This document shows, one piece after another, positions 1 to 9,388 of a stretch of DNA of 64,000 nucleotides. Position numbers and translations under genes: made by a program. The first letter of the stretch is position 1. Each line of letters begins with the position of its first letter. The DNA is from Cloacimonetes bacterium UBA6097 (lineage in GTDB: Bacteria; Cloacimonadota; Cloacimonadia; Cloacimonadales; Cloacimonadaceae). The stretch is from NCBI GenBank assembly GCA_002435865.1, contig DIWV01000004.1, forward strand, positions 64,832 to 128,831, written 5' to 3'. The notes under the pieces were generated by a model that saw only the letters and a list, made by a program, of their open reading frames with translations, did no database searches and was not told the DNA's origin.

Positions 1-162
1 TGGTAAAATATTATAAATGCAATCCTATTTACATTTTAATTCTACGCTCTCAATTCTATCTTAAATTATCCCTTGTATCTCTAACGGATTGAATAAGATG
101 GGAAAATAGTAATTATAGAGTTATGAAATAGGTATCTTACTTACTTTCTGTTAATTCTGTAT
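1..162. other. Intergenic, partial palindrome-element flank
   Basis: No gene is visible. Positions about 67-101 (CCCTTGTATCT, then ACGGA and AAGATGG) resemble the right flank of the long palindromic element at 47.24-47.33 kb. This is probably the decayed or cut edge of another copy. The left arm would lie outside the window. Confidence 0.35.
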
Positions 163-1470
163 TCAAAACTTTAAAACTTTGCTTGTATGAATATTATTCC
201 CCTGCCTGGCTTTTATCAGGTAAACTCCGCTGCTGACAGGTCTTTGCAAAATGTCGGTGCCGTCCCATTTCAATGAATTAGTCTTAACTTCTTTCCATTG
301 ACGAATCAATTGTCCTTTCAGGTTATAGACCGATATATCGTCTATAGAATCATTTCGGTGGGAAACATTAATGGAGAGTTCCCTGCGGAAAGGATTGGGG
401 TAGCAGTCCATTATTAAAGAAGGAGTCGGGGCAATTTCATCCTCATTACCAACATAAGGCTGGGCTGTTATGGTATAAGAATATGTTCTGTTATTCAGGC
501 TGTCAGGATCATTGGGAAGAACAACTTTGGCAGTAAGTTCCATAAATCCTGTAGTATCAGGCGCCCAGGGCAGTGTTACATTAGCAAAAGTCCCCGGCAT
601 AAGAGACGGTACGCTGGCTGATGCCAGAACTTCATCTCCTCTCATCAGATAAGCTGTTGCAGTATCATTAACTATCTGTGAAGTACCTGCATTTCCGATA
701 ACTGCCGTGTAATCGGAAACCACATTCTGCATGGGAAGCTTTGGACCGGTCAGGTTAACTGCTGCAGGATTGCCCGGATAACTGGTTTTGGGCATAAAGA
801 TGTACATTGTTCCGGAATCCAGAGAAACCTGCAGGTTATTGTATTCTGCATTGGAAAAAGCTACTGCAGGCAAACCGGGCAGGACACTGTAATAATATCC
901 GGGACCACCGGGATGAATATTTATTCCGATTGTGGCATCTGCATTAAGCGGAGTACCGATATGAGGACCGTAGATTAGATCCACCTGACCTGTCTCGTGC
1001 AGTCTTGTCATTAAGTTATATTCATTGGTAGCGTTATATTTCCAGTGGGCTGCCAGCCATTGTACAAAGAAAATCCTGTGGGGAGCTGTTCCGTATGTTT
1101 CATACATAACTGCACCGTTCTGCATGCCAAGGTCATCCCAAAGCGGAGCAATCAGAGGTCTGATATTGAGGGTGGCAAGTCCGTTACCGTAATATGGCAG
1201 GGTCAGATTGGCACCGGGATTTACCCAGCCGTTAGAGGAAATCTTTACCTGGGTATAAGTCTGGTCGCCAAAAGGAAAAGTGAAACCAAGATTAAACGGA
1301 CCTGCAAGTCCTTCATCTGTCATAGCATCTGTGGCATAATTGGCAAAGACCGGTTCCCAGAAGGTTGAACTTTGGGTAAAAGCGTACTTATTAGTGATTT
1401 GTGCTGTCAATGTTCCCAGAATAAACAAAATAAGGACTGACAGTATTGCGTTCGTAAATATTTTTTTCAT
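163..1470 (-). CDS. Secreted protein with YPNPF C-terminal sorting-type domain
   Basis: 435 aa. A signal peptide is visible at residues 1-23 (basic MKK start, hydrophobic core, ending near LTAQ). The first half is a beta-rich region of unknown function with FNLGFTFPFGDQTY, a pattern common in secreted proteins of this type. Residues about 235-335 look like a CARDB/Ig-like domain (NVTLPWAPDTTG, LNNRTYSY). The last 80 residues carry CYPNPF, ISVYNLKGQLI, WDGTD and SSGVYLIKA, typical of FlgD-like or type IX-like C-terminal domains. The protein is probably exported to the surface or outside the cell. It is the last of four minus-strand secreted-protein genes, 42 bp after its neighbour. Its C-terminal domain resembles those at 42.9-46.8 kb more than those of its adjacent neighbours. 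Specific function unknown. Confidence 0.85.
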   Translation of the reverse strand: MKKIFTNAILSVLILFILGTLTAQITNKYAFTQSSTFWEPVFANYATDAMTDEGLAGPFNLGFTFPFGDQTYTQVKISSNGWVNPGANLTLPYYGNGLATLNIRPLIAPLWDDLGMQNGAVMYETYGTAPHRIFFVQWLAAHWKYNATNEYNLMTRLHETGQVDLIYGPHIGTPLNADATIGINIHPGGPGYYYSVLPGLPAVAFSNAEYNNLQVSLDSGTMYIFMPKTSYPGNPAAVNLTGPKLPMQNVVSDYTAVIGNAGTSQIVNDTATAYLMRGDEVLASASVPSLMPGTFANVTLPWAPDTTGFMELTAKVVLPNDPDSLNNRTYSYTITAQPYVGNEDEIAPTPSLIMDCYPNPFRRELSINVSHRNDSIDDISVYNLKGQLIRQWKEVKTNSLKWDGTDILQRPVSSGVYLIKARQGNNIHTSKVLKF

Positions 1471-1512
1471 AGCCCTTAAACCTCTCTGATAATATCCGGC
1501 TGCAGACTATCC

Positions 1513-3600
1513 TTACTTTAACAAAATGACCTTTTCGGTCGCTGAATAGTCACCTGTAGTCATTCTTACGAAATATACTCCGTTGGCAACCTGTTTTTTA
1601 TATTTGTCAGTTCCGTTCCAATCTGCAGAATAAAATCCTGTCTGTTTGGTATCATGTACAATAGTATGAATCTTTTGACCCAATAAATTGTATATTTCAA
1701 TTGTGACAGGACCGGGATTCTTAACGGCAAATCTTACAGAAGTTGCTGATTTAAAAGGATTTGGGTAGCATTCCTGTAATTCTGTCGCAGCAACAACATC
1801 CGGCTCTTCCGGATTAGAAACCAAGGGAACCAAGCCTATGTTCACAGTAGCTGTTATATTATTTGTAACTTCAACTCCGGGATTTTGATAAAGGTGGTAA
1901 TTGCTCAATGAAGCGTACAGGATATAATTGCCGGGAGTTTTATTTAGCTCATAATAGCCGTTTGCATCTGTAAAAGTCTGGGTAAAATTGGGATTGGTGT
2001 AAACCCTTACTCCGTTCAACGGCAATCCCGAAATGCTGTTTGTCACAATACCGCAAATCATGCCGTTGGGAGCACCGCCCTGAGCTATGTTTGAAAAGGC
2101 GGGAACAGATTCCACATTATTAGTGTAAACTGCCCTGACTGCCCATCTGTATAACCATGTACCGATTTCAGGAGGAGTAAACATGTCAAAATATGAATAT
2201 CCGTCTATCGGATTTGGTGTAAGCAATGTCCATAAAGACTGGTTATCCTGATGCTCAGCCTTAAAGCGCCATATCTTATAACCCAGAAGAGTTCTGTTGT
2301 TATCCTTTGGCTGACTTTCTGAGCTTATTATCTTACCTGTGAAACCCGGAGACCAGTTTAAGGCTTCATGACTTAATGAAAGCTTTTCTGTTTGAAGAGG
2401 AATTAAAGCCCTGTTTCTGCCAAAAGTATCTACATTGAGCATACCCTGGATGTTCCAGTTATACAGCCAATTTGAATCAAGGTCATATAAAGAGTGCCAA
2501 ACCTGGTTGGAACATATCAGGTTTCCCCGCCAGTTGTGAAGCGGACCAATATCGCCGCTGGCAGGCTGAATTGCCATGCCTTCATACCTTACTCCAATCC
2601 ACAATTCTTCATTTCCGGTGATTAAAACAGGAGAACTCAAATCAATTGTATTCCAGACATCAAGTACAGGATTAATAACCGGTTCCTGTCGTACAACATT
2701 TCCGGCATTTCCCTGGCTGCCACCTGTCCAGACCAGAATAGTGTGAGTTTCGTTGGCATACAAAGGAATGAATTTTACAGAGAAAAGAGACAAACCGGCA
2801 TAATCAGTTAAGTCTGAGGGAGTAAAACGGATGGCTACATCAAAATCAGAAGCAGGTATGGAACCAAATCCCATATAATGTGTTCCATTATCATAATGTA
2901 TCAGTTCGCCTGTTCCTGTATACGGAGCATTCCAGGTAATATTAAAGCCATTATCCTGGAGGCTATGGACAGATTGAACATTGTAAGGCGGCAGGATTTC
3001 ATCTGAGAAATGAAGGTTAGTCTTGGGAAACTGTCCCGATATGCTATAACCTATACCTGTTGTTGGTGGATTTGCAGGATCAGGATTGATTGCGTCAGAA
3101 TAGAAATTCCTGGCTCTGTCCGTACCAATTGTCTGGCATTGAAAATTAGGTGAATCACTAATCCAGATTCCTTCCCAGGGCCGCTTAGTCATGATTACAA
3201 GATTTTGCCCTGAATACAGATATGGAGTTGAAAGTGGTATTGTAAGAGTATTTTGTCCCATGGAAAAATCCATTAATCCATCAAATACTAACGTGAGTTG
3301 AGTGGAATGAATCCATCCTGAAGATAAATCTGCTTGTGCTGTTGTTCCCATCCATATCTGTACCCGCTGACCCGTAAGATTTGTATTCTGTTGAGTATAA
3401 TAGTACCTTATTGAGTCTATCAGACCGGTCGTTTCGATTTCATTGGGATAGTAAAGCGTTTGGAAAATACTGTTGTGGTAATAGAAATCAAACGGCTTTC
3501 TGGCTTGCTGACCACCGTTTCCAATGGTGACATCCAGAGCTGAAAGGTTAAATACGGTTAATAGCAGAACAAAAAACAATAATACACAAACTCTTTTCAT
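1513..3600 (-). CDS. Large secreted protein, carboxypeptidase-regulatory-like and YPNPF domains
   Basis: 695 aa with a signal peptide (residues about 1-21, ending LSA). The mature N-terminus LDVTIGNGGQQARKPFDFYY is shared with the next two genes upstream. This opening domain of about 200 residues ends in GQFPKTNLHFSDE. The middle contains fibronectin-III-like segments (PPYNVQSVHSL, AVRAVYTNNVES). Residues about 525-595 form a carboxypeptidase-regulatory-like beta sandwich (GMICGIVTNSISGLPLNGV, FTDANGYYEL). The C-terminus has CYPNPF and the FlgD-like sorting-type fold ending SATEKVILLK. No catalytic motif was recognised. A structural, adhesive or binding role at the surface is inferred. It starts 12 bp after the stop of the gene at 3613-5646, so co-transcription is likely. 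Confidence 0.85.
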   Translation of the reverse strand: MKRVCVLLFFVLLLTVFNLSALDVTIGNGGQQARKPFDFYYHNSIFQTLYYPNEIETTGLIDSIRYYYTQQNTNLTGQRVQIWMGTTAQADLSSGWIHSTQLTLVFDGLMDFSMGQNTLTIPLSTPYLYSGQNLVIMTKRPWEGIWISDSPNFQCQTIGTDRARNFYSDAINPDPANPPTTGIGYSISGQFPKTNLHFSDEILPPYNVQSVHSLQDNGFNITWNAPYTGTGELIHYDNGTHYMGFGSIPASDFDVAIRFTPSDLTDYAGLSLFSVKFIPLYANETHTILVWTGGSQGNAGNVVRQEPVINPVLDVWNTIDLSSPVLITGNEELWIGVRYEGMAIQPASGDIGPLHNWRGNLICSNQVWHSLYDLDSNWLYNWNIQGMLNVDTFGRNRALIPLQTEKLSLSHEALNWSPGFTGKIISSESQPKDNNRTLLGYKIWRFKAEHQDNQSLWTLLTPNPIDGYSYFDMFTPPEIGTWLYRWAVRAVYTNNVESVPAFSNIAQGGAPNGMICGIVTNSISGLPLNGVRVYTNPNFTQTFTDANGYYELNKTPGNYILYASLSNYHLYQNPGVEVTNNITATVNIGLVPLVSNPEEPDVVAATELQECYPNPFKSATSVRFAVKNPGPVTIEIYNLLGQKIHTIVHDTKQTGFYSADWNGTDKYKKQVANGVYFVRMTTGDYSATEKVILLK

Positions 3601-3612
3601 CTTTAACGCCTT

Positions 3613-5646
3613 TTACTTAATCAATATCAATTTCTTTGCAAATTTATAGGTTCCGGCAGTCATTCTAAGGAAATAAACTCCGCCGGAAACTTGCCTTTGA
3701 TTGTAATCCTTGCCGTCCCAAACCAGAGAATACCTTCCTGATTTGGCAAATCCGGCAGTCAGCGTTCTGACTTTCTGTCCTTTGGTGTTATAAATCTCAA
3801 TGGTAGTTTCTACCGGTTCTTTAATCTCATAATTGATTATGGTTTCTGTAATAAACGGATTTGGATAGATATTTTTTAAACTAGTTTCTACTATTATCTC
3901 GTGGTCATCAGGATTATAGTTTACTGGCACCAGATTAAAATTAAGTTCGGTTGTATTGAGACTTGTAATCATTGCTGGCAGGGTTTGAGATTCATAACCT
4001 TGCTTGGACGCTGTTACCTGATAACTGCCTTGTAGTATATAAGGAAAATTATATTCCCCTGACAAGTTAGTCGTTGTACTTAATAACGTGCCGTCTATCT
4101 GAATCAAAGCTTCTGAAACCGGCTGATTCTGGTTATCTCTGACCATTCCGTTTAGAGAGCCGATTCCGGTCAGGGCAAAAAAGAAACCTGTGTATGGATA
4201 CAAGCCATTTAGAGTGCTGGTTGCAGGAGGATTTGCAGGGTCATATAACGTCATGTCAGAAGCAACTTTTCTGGAGCAGTTTACTGATGACTGATAGCAT
4301 TTAAAATTATCACTTGAACTGTAATAAGCATCGTCTAAAGGTCTGTAGACCATCATTGCCAGATTATCACCTGTATATAAGAATGGTGTCTGCAATGGTA
4401 TGGCGATATGATTATTACCGCTGGGATAATTGATATTGCCGTCATAGACAAGGGTCAATTGGGTGGAAGGTATCCATTCTGCTTCCAAATCTTCCAGATT
4501 GGTGTTGCCAAGCCAGATTTTAGTAGGTTTATTGAGCAGATTGGTAACAAAGTCATTGCGAAATTCCATATTGGTAATATACATCGGAGCCTGAACACCA
4601 AATAAGCACCACTCATTTGAGGAAAAGATACACTCAAACAGACTGTTTAACCAATACATATCCATTGGTATTCTGGCTAAATGTGTTATTATAGGGGGGT
4701 CAATGATAACTCCGCTGGGCATAACAAGAATATTCAGGTTACTGGTCTGGTCATTGGAATGGTCTTGGTCAACATCAAGGACAACCTTTGCATAGATGTA
4801 TGTCTCCCCTGTTGTTAAGGGTATCCATGGAACATCAATCTGGACCGTCTCTCCATGCGCAATTGTGGTGCCTGGAGAGGAAGCAATCACCTGATTGTCT
4901 GAATTGTAAAGCCTTACAAGATAATCTGTTTGAGATATTGCTCCATTGTTATGAACTGCTACATTATAGTAATTTATATATCCGGTAAGTGGTGTGATAT
5001 TTCCTGTTACAGATTCTGCAGCCAAATCATGAAGGGGAATTATGGTAGCAAAATGCAGCGTTGTCTTGGGAAACTGGCCTGATAAGCTATATCCTGCACC
5101 GGTTGAGGGAGGGTTTAAAGGATCCGGGTCAATTGAATCAGAATAGTAATTCCTGGCTCTGGAATTACCTGTAGACTGACAGAAGAAATTCAGCGGAGCA
5201 ATAGGCCAGGTATCCATCCATGGACTTCTGGTCATTATCACCAGATTGTTGCCTGTGTATGAAAAGGGAACCGATAAAGGTATTGAAATTGTATTCTGTC
5301 CTATGGGGAATGACATGGTTGAATCATAAACCAAGGTTAACTCAGAAGAAGGAATCCAGTCAAATGATAAACCCGGTAATGTAGTGATGCCCATCCAAAC
5401 CTGAATGTCTGCATCAGGAAAATCCCAGTTGGGAAAATTGTTGTAGTATCTGATTGTATCAATGACTCCGGCTGTATTAATTTCACCCGGATAATATAAA
5501 GTTTCAAACAGACTGTAGCGGTAGTACAAATCAAACGGTTTGCGAGCTTCCTGGCTGCCGTTTCCGATAGTTACATCAAGAGCTGATAGGATAGTAACAG
5601 ATAGAATAAAACACAATAAAAAAAGAGACAAATAAGTTCTGCGCAT
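3613..5646 (-). CDS. Large secreted protein, paralogue with duplicated N-terminal module
   Basis: 677 aa with a signal peptide ending near ILSALDV. The N-terminal module (DVTIGNGSQEARKPFDLYY, then FETLYYPGEI and GQFPKTTLHF) is the one shared with both neighbours. A CARDB-like segment follows (residues about 205-310). A second, degenerate copy of the N-terminal module spans about 320-490; LTLVYDGNINYPSGNNHI parallels LTLVYDSTMSFPIGQNTI of the first. A carboxypeptidase-regulatory-like domain follows (LNGMVRDNQNQPVSEALI), and the sorting-type domain has IYPNPF and ends FAKKLILIK. It is predicted to be exported. The substrate or ligand is unknown. Module duplication within the gene is directly visible. 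Confidence 0.85.
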   Translation of the reverse strand: MRRTYLSLFLLCFILSVTILSALDVTIGNGSQEARKPFDLYYRYSLFETLYYPGEINTAGVIDTIRYYNNFPNWDFPDADIQVWMGITTLPGLSFDWIPSSELTLVYDSTMSFPIGQNTISIPLSVPFSYTGNNLVIMTRSPWMDTWPIAPLNFFCQSTGNSRARNYYSDSIDPDPLNPPSTGAGYSLSGQFPKTTLHFATIIPLHDLAAESVTGNITPLTGYINYYNVAVHNNGAISQTDYLVRLYNSDNQVIASSPGTTIAHGETVQIDVPWIPLTTGETYIYAKVVLDVDQDHSNDQTSNLNILVMPSGVIIDPPIITHLARIPMDMYWLNSLFECIFSSNEWCLFGVQAPMYITNMEFRNDFVTNLLNKPTKIWLGNTNLEDLEAEWIPSTQLTLVYDGNINYPSGNNHIAIPLQTPFLYTGDNLAMMVYRPLDDAYYSSSDNFKCYQSSVNCSRKVASDMTLYDPANPPATSTLNGLYPYTGFFFALTGIGSLNGMVRDNQNQPVSEALIQIDGTLLSTTTNLSGEYNFPYILQGSYQVTASKQGYESQTLPAMITSLNTTELNFNLVPVNYNPDDHEIIVETSLKNIYPNPFITETIINYEIKEPVETTIEIYNTKGQKVRTLTAGFAKSGRYSLVWDGKDYNQRQVSGGVYFLRMTAGTYKFAKKLILIK

Positions 5647-5883
5647 ATCTTTCTCCCCACTTTTTTGAGTGTAATTACATCAATAAAAGCCCTTGCTAAG
5701 ATAATGCAATAATTGTTCCCTCTTTATTATTATATTGCAAATATATCAATTAATAGAGATTCTTATTTGAGTACAAAAAGATACGGGAACAATAAGAGAG
5801 CGCAGCGTTGTTATCATTCGCTTATCGCTCCCGTATCGTCCCCGTATCAGGCAGGAAAGATTAGGGTGAAAAACTGGAAGGCA
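5647..5883. repeat. Intergenic imperfect hairpin between paralogues
   Basis: A 237 bp gap without a convincing gene. An imperfect inverted repeat runs from about 5780 to 5837: ATACGGGA (5781-5788) pairs with TCCCGTAT (5829-5836), and the pairing continues inward with mismatches (AATAAG against CTTATC). A further CCCGTATC lies at 5841-5848. The layout resembles the long palindromes at 30.28, 36.21 and 47.24 kb, although the sequence differs. Confidence 0.45.
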
Positions 5884-8187
5884 TTACTTAAGTAATATCA
5901 CTTTCCTAGTTGCGGAATATCTCCCTGCGGACATTTTAAAGTAATAAATTCCGCTGGCTACCCTATTTCCGTAATGGTCATTACCATGCCATTCGGCTTT
6001 ATATTTACCTGATTTAACGTATCCGTCAAACAGGGTTATAACCTTCTCACCTTTGACGTTAAAGATATCGATGGTGGTTTTTACAGGAGTTTTAATTTCA
6101 TAGCTTATAGAAGTGCTTGTATTGAAAGGATTGGGATAGCAGTTAAGAGTTGTATTACTTATATCTGCTATCTGATTATCAGCAGAAGTATATATATCCC
6201 ATTCCAAAGGTAAATTACCCATATCAACGTTTTGGCTTAGCACTGTAACACTGTCGTTGAATGGCAGATATCCGGGATAATACGCCCTGATTGTGTATGA
6301 TTGATTGGCAATAACATCGTAGATAGTAAAATAACCATTGCTATCAGTAGCCACAGCATTCGTGACTGCACCGACAATTTCAACCGTAGCATCTGCAATG
6401 CCGATTGTTGTAACATCAGAACGGACTACTCTTCCTGTAATAATCAAATCTGCAGCCAGATGCAGGGCAAAATTAAGCTGTACACTCTGTGCTTCAGGTA
6501 TTGTAACACTCTGGGTATGGTTAAGATAACCAGGTGCAGAAACCGTCACCTGATATGTTCCGGGACTCAGCCATGATATAGAGTAAGAACCGGAAGCATC
6601 AGTTGTGGTGCTGATATTCTGATAATTCAGCTGAACTGCTGCGTTGACAATGGGTTGATTTAAACTGTTGAATACGTTGCCTTTCAGTGTACCCACCGTA
6701 CTAAAAGTACAGATAAACGCTGTAGCAGGATAGATGCTTGATAAACTGGAACTTCCGGCAGGAGGATTGGTAGGGTCAATGACTGTAGTATTGCTGACTG
6801 CACTCCTGGAAATATTAGGACTTCCTGTGTAACATGTGAAGACGTTATTAACCCCATAACTGCTTGTGTCCATAGGGCGGCTGACCATCATTACCAGATT
6901 TCCCCCTGGATAGAAATATGATGTCTGCATATTTATGTTTATAGTATTCGAACCACTTGGAAAGCTGACCATACCATCATAGACCAGCGTTAATTGATTA
7001 GAGAGTATCCAGCCTGCTGATAAATCAGTCTGGTTAGTTGTACCCAGCCATATTTTAATGGGTTTATTGGGCAGATTATCTGTGAAGTTATTGTAAAACT
7101 TTAATCCACTTATCAGTCTGCTTCCGGTTATATTCTGCCCTGCCAGGTATGAGGTTGGAAAAATAGTCTCAAACAAACTGGTTTTATAGCTCATATCAAT
7201 CAATGAACTATTGGGAATCGGATTGGGAGGAGTGACGCCACCACCTGTTTCAGGATAAAAGACTACGCCCATAATCTGGGATTGGTCATTATAATAGTTT
7301 TGGTCAACTGTAAGAATTACCTTTGCATAGATTGAGGAATAACCTTCAGTACAATCAGGTGTCCAGGTAATTGGTATCTGGATATTTGAACCTGCATTTA
7401 CAGCTATTCCGGCAACAGTAGCCAATTCCTGGTTGTTCCAGCCATACAATTTTACAGAGTATGTGCTCTGTGAAGCAGTTCCGTAATTGCCAACCGTAAC
7501 ATTATGTGTATATGTTTGCCCTATTATCATACTGTCAGGACCGGCAAGGGAATTTATACCCAAATCATTTTCAGCAGAAGCATCTGTGAAGTGAAAGGTA
7601 GTTTTTGGGAACTGCCCTGATAAACTAAGATAATTACCTGTCATTGGAGGTTGGGTGTGGTCTGCATTGGTGGAGTTTGAATAATAATCCCTGGCTCTGT
7701 TTGTGCCTATAGTCTGACAATAAAAATTCAAGGGATCTCCATTCCAGGTAGTATTTCCGGGAGTCCTTGCCATAAGCACCAGATTTCTGCCTGTATAAAG
7801 ATATGGAGTATTTAATGTAATTGTAATGGTGTTTTGCCCGGCAGGAAAATCAATAGTTCTGTTAAAAACAGAAGTCAACTGCGTAGATGGAATCCATCCT
7901 CTGGTTAAATCGTTTTGATCTGTTGTACCAAGCCATATCTGTATGTGTCCGCTGGTGTAATTGGAATTGGGAAAATTGTTGTAAAAAGTTATCGATTCAA
8001 TATAACCAGAAGTCGTTAACTCATCCGGATAATACAGAGTTTCAAACAAACTGTAGCGGTAATAAAAATCAAATGGCTTGCGGTTCAACTGGTTTCCTGT
8101 ACCAACTGTAACATCAAAAGCAGTAAGGCTTGTTGCCATAATTAACAACAAGAATATTGTAACATGTTTTAATTTGATCTTTTTCAT
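5884..8187 (-). CDS. Large secreted protein with two carboxypeptidase-regulatory-like domains
   Basis: 767 aa with an N-terminal signal peptide (KHVTIFLLLIMATSLTA). The opening module DVTVGTGNQLNRKPFDFYY with FETLYYPDEL matches the two downstream paralogues. It is followed by a CARDB-like domain (about 205-310) and a second copy of the opening module (about 325-495). Two carboxypeptidase-regulatory-like domains then follow in tandem (GTLKGNVFNSLNQPIVNAAV and ITGRVVRSDVTTIGIADATV). The C-terminal domain has CYPNPF and ends SATRKVILLK. It is the longest of the three paralogues and the first of the group in transcription order. About 270 bp of AT-rich DNA upstream (8188-8457) probably holds the promoter. 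Role at the surface inferred; no enzyme signature seen. Confidence 0.85.
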   Translation of the reverse strand: MKKIKLKHVTIFLLLIMATSLTAFDVTVGTGNQLNRKPFDFYYRYSLFETLYYPDELTTSGYIESITFYNNFPNSNYTSGHIQIWLGTTDQNDLTRGWIPSTQLTSVFNRTIDFPAGQNTITITLNTPYLYTGRNLVLMARTPGNTTWNGDPLNFYCQTIGTNRARDYYSNSTNADHTQPPMTGNYLSLSGQFPKTTFHFTDASAENDLGINSLAGPDSMIIGQTYTHNVTVGNYGTASQSTYSVKLYGWNNQELATVAGIAVNAGSNIQIPITWTPDCTEGYSSIYAKVILTVDQNYYNDQSQIMGVVFYPETGGGVTPPNPIPNSSLIDMSYKTSLFETIFPTSYLAGQNITGSRLISGLKFYNNFTDNLPNKPIKIWLGTTNQTDLSAGWILSNQLTLVYDGMVSFPSGSNTININMQTSYFYPGGNLVMMVSRPMDTSSYGVNNVFTCYTGSPNISRSAVSNTTVIDPTNPPAGSSSLSSIYPATAFICTFSTVGTLKGNVFNSLNQPIVNAAVQLNYQNISTTTDASGSYSISWLSPGTYQVTVSAPGYLNHTQSVTIPEAQSVQLNFALHLAADLIITGRVVRSDVTTIGIADATVEIVGAVTNAVATDSNGYFTIYDVIANQSYTIRAYYPGYLPFNDSVTVLSQNVDMGNLPLEWDIYTSADNQIADISNTTLNCYPNPFNTSTSISYEIKTPVKTTIDIFNVKGEKVITLFDGYVKSGKYKAEWHGNDHYGNRVASGIYYFKMSAGRYSATRKVILLK

Positions 8188-8457
8188 TTCCTTCTCTCTC
8201 TCGTCATTGCATCAAGACTGACGCTATGATAATTTTCAATTGAACATACCGCAAGTCTTATTCCATTTTATAAATTATGCGTAATTAAATAATATAAGAA
8301 TAAGTTAGGAGAAAATTGTCAATTGCTTGATAGGAAAAATGTTGGTGATTTTACAACATTATATGGTATATTTACAACATTTAGTGATGTTATTGTATCA
8401 TTGTTCTGGAAATAACTAACTTATTGAATAGGAATTCGGGGATAAGTGAGTTAATAT

Positions 8458-9366
8458 TTATTTAGCTGTACTTTCCTTTTTTCCCATGCTTGCCATGTAG
8501 ATTACAAATGCATCTTTGCCGTCAAGTTCCAGGATTTCGTCCATACCTTCATCATAATATGCGCCTATCATACATGCACCTGCATTTATAGCTTCGGCTG
8601 CCAGGTGAAGGTTTTGTCCGACATGGCCTGCATCAATGTATAAATACCTGTAACCTCTCTGGCTATAGCGCCAGACAGTGCGGATTGGAATTGCTGCCCA
8701 GATGAAGGTTACTGCACTTTTTGCCACCATTTCCTGGTCAAAGGTGGCCTTGCAGACTGTTTCTGCCCACTCCTCACCTTCTTTGAACAGGATTAAACCG
8801 TGTTTTATGGGATGATAATAATAGATTCCCTGTTTGAAGCCTTTTACCCTGTTAATGAGAAGATATGTTTCAAAGGGATGCCTGGCTCCGGCTGAAGGTA
8901 CGTTACGGAAAGCAACCTCCACCTTCTCATTGGAGCGGAAATCGCGCACCCATTGAGTTGCCCAGAGCATAAACGAAAGCTCACCCTGGGTCAGATACTC
9001 TTCGGAATATTTTCGCAGACTGCGGCGTTGTTCGATTGACTGGTACAAACTTATTTCAGGCCTTTCTATTACGCCGACAGCAGGCAGGGGGATTATCTCG
9101 CCATTTATGGGATAAACTGCATCAGGACGATAGACTCCCTTGGTGGAATCAGGTGCAGGCTCATACAAATACCTTGTGAAGCGTGCAAAATCTACCCCGA
9201 TTTCAGGAACGTTGGAACGTTCCGACTTAATAAGTTTAACTTCTTCAGCCAGTTCCTGCTCAAATTTTGCATACTCCTCTTCTGTGAGATTGCCTTCTTT
9301 CAGAATAGTTTCCTTGGATTCATCCCTGACTTTGAAGTATAGGTAAAAGAATTCTTTAGTATCCAT
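8458..9366 (-). CDS. SagB/ThcOx-type nitroreductase-fold oxidoreductase
   Basis: 302 aa, cytoplasmic (no signal peptide). Residues about 108-300 show the SagB/ThcOx nitroreductase fold: RRSLRKYSEEYLTQGELSFM at the start, SAGARHPFETYL and IYYYHP in the middle, and AGHVGQNLHLAAEAI near the FMN-binding end. Proteins of this family are FMN-dependent dehydrogenases. Some oxidise azolines in peptide natural-product clusters, while others stand alone with unknown substrates. No cyclodehydratase or precursor peptide gene is visible nearby, so a general flavin oxidoreductase is the safer reading. It starts 22 bp after the C25 peptidase gene and is probably the last gene of that operon. Confidence 0.8.
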   Translation of the reverse strand: MDTKEFFYLYFKVRDESKETILKEGNLTEEEYAKFEQELAEEVKLIKSERSNVPEIGVDFARFTRYLYEPAPDSTKGVYRPDAVYPINGEIIPLPAVGVIERPEISLYQSIEQRRSLRKYSEEYLTQGELSFMLWATQWVRDFRSNEKVEVAFRNVPSAGARHPFETYLLINRVKGFKQGIYYYHPIKHGLILFKEGEEWAETVCKATFDQEMVAKSAVTFIWAAIPIRTVWRYSQRGYRYLYIDAGHVGQNLHLAAEAINAGACMIGAYYDEGMDEILELDGKDAFVIYMASMGKKESTAK

Positions 9367-9388
9367 AACACACTCTTTGATATAAAGA

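Noticed and set aside
8338..8400. AATGTTG/CAACATT inverted pairs upstream of the 767-aa gene
   Set aside because: Short and AT-rich; could be an operator but is within chance expectation for this composition.
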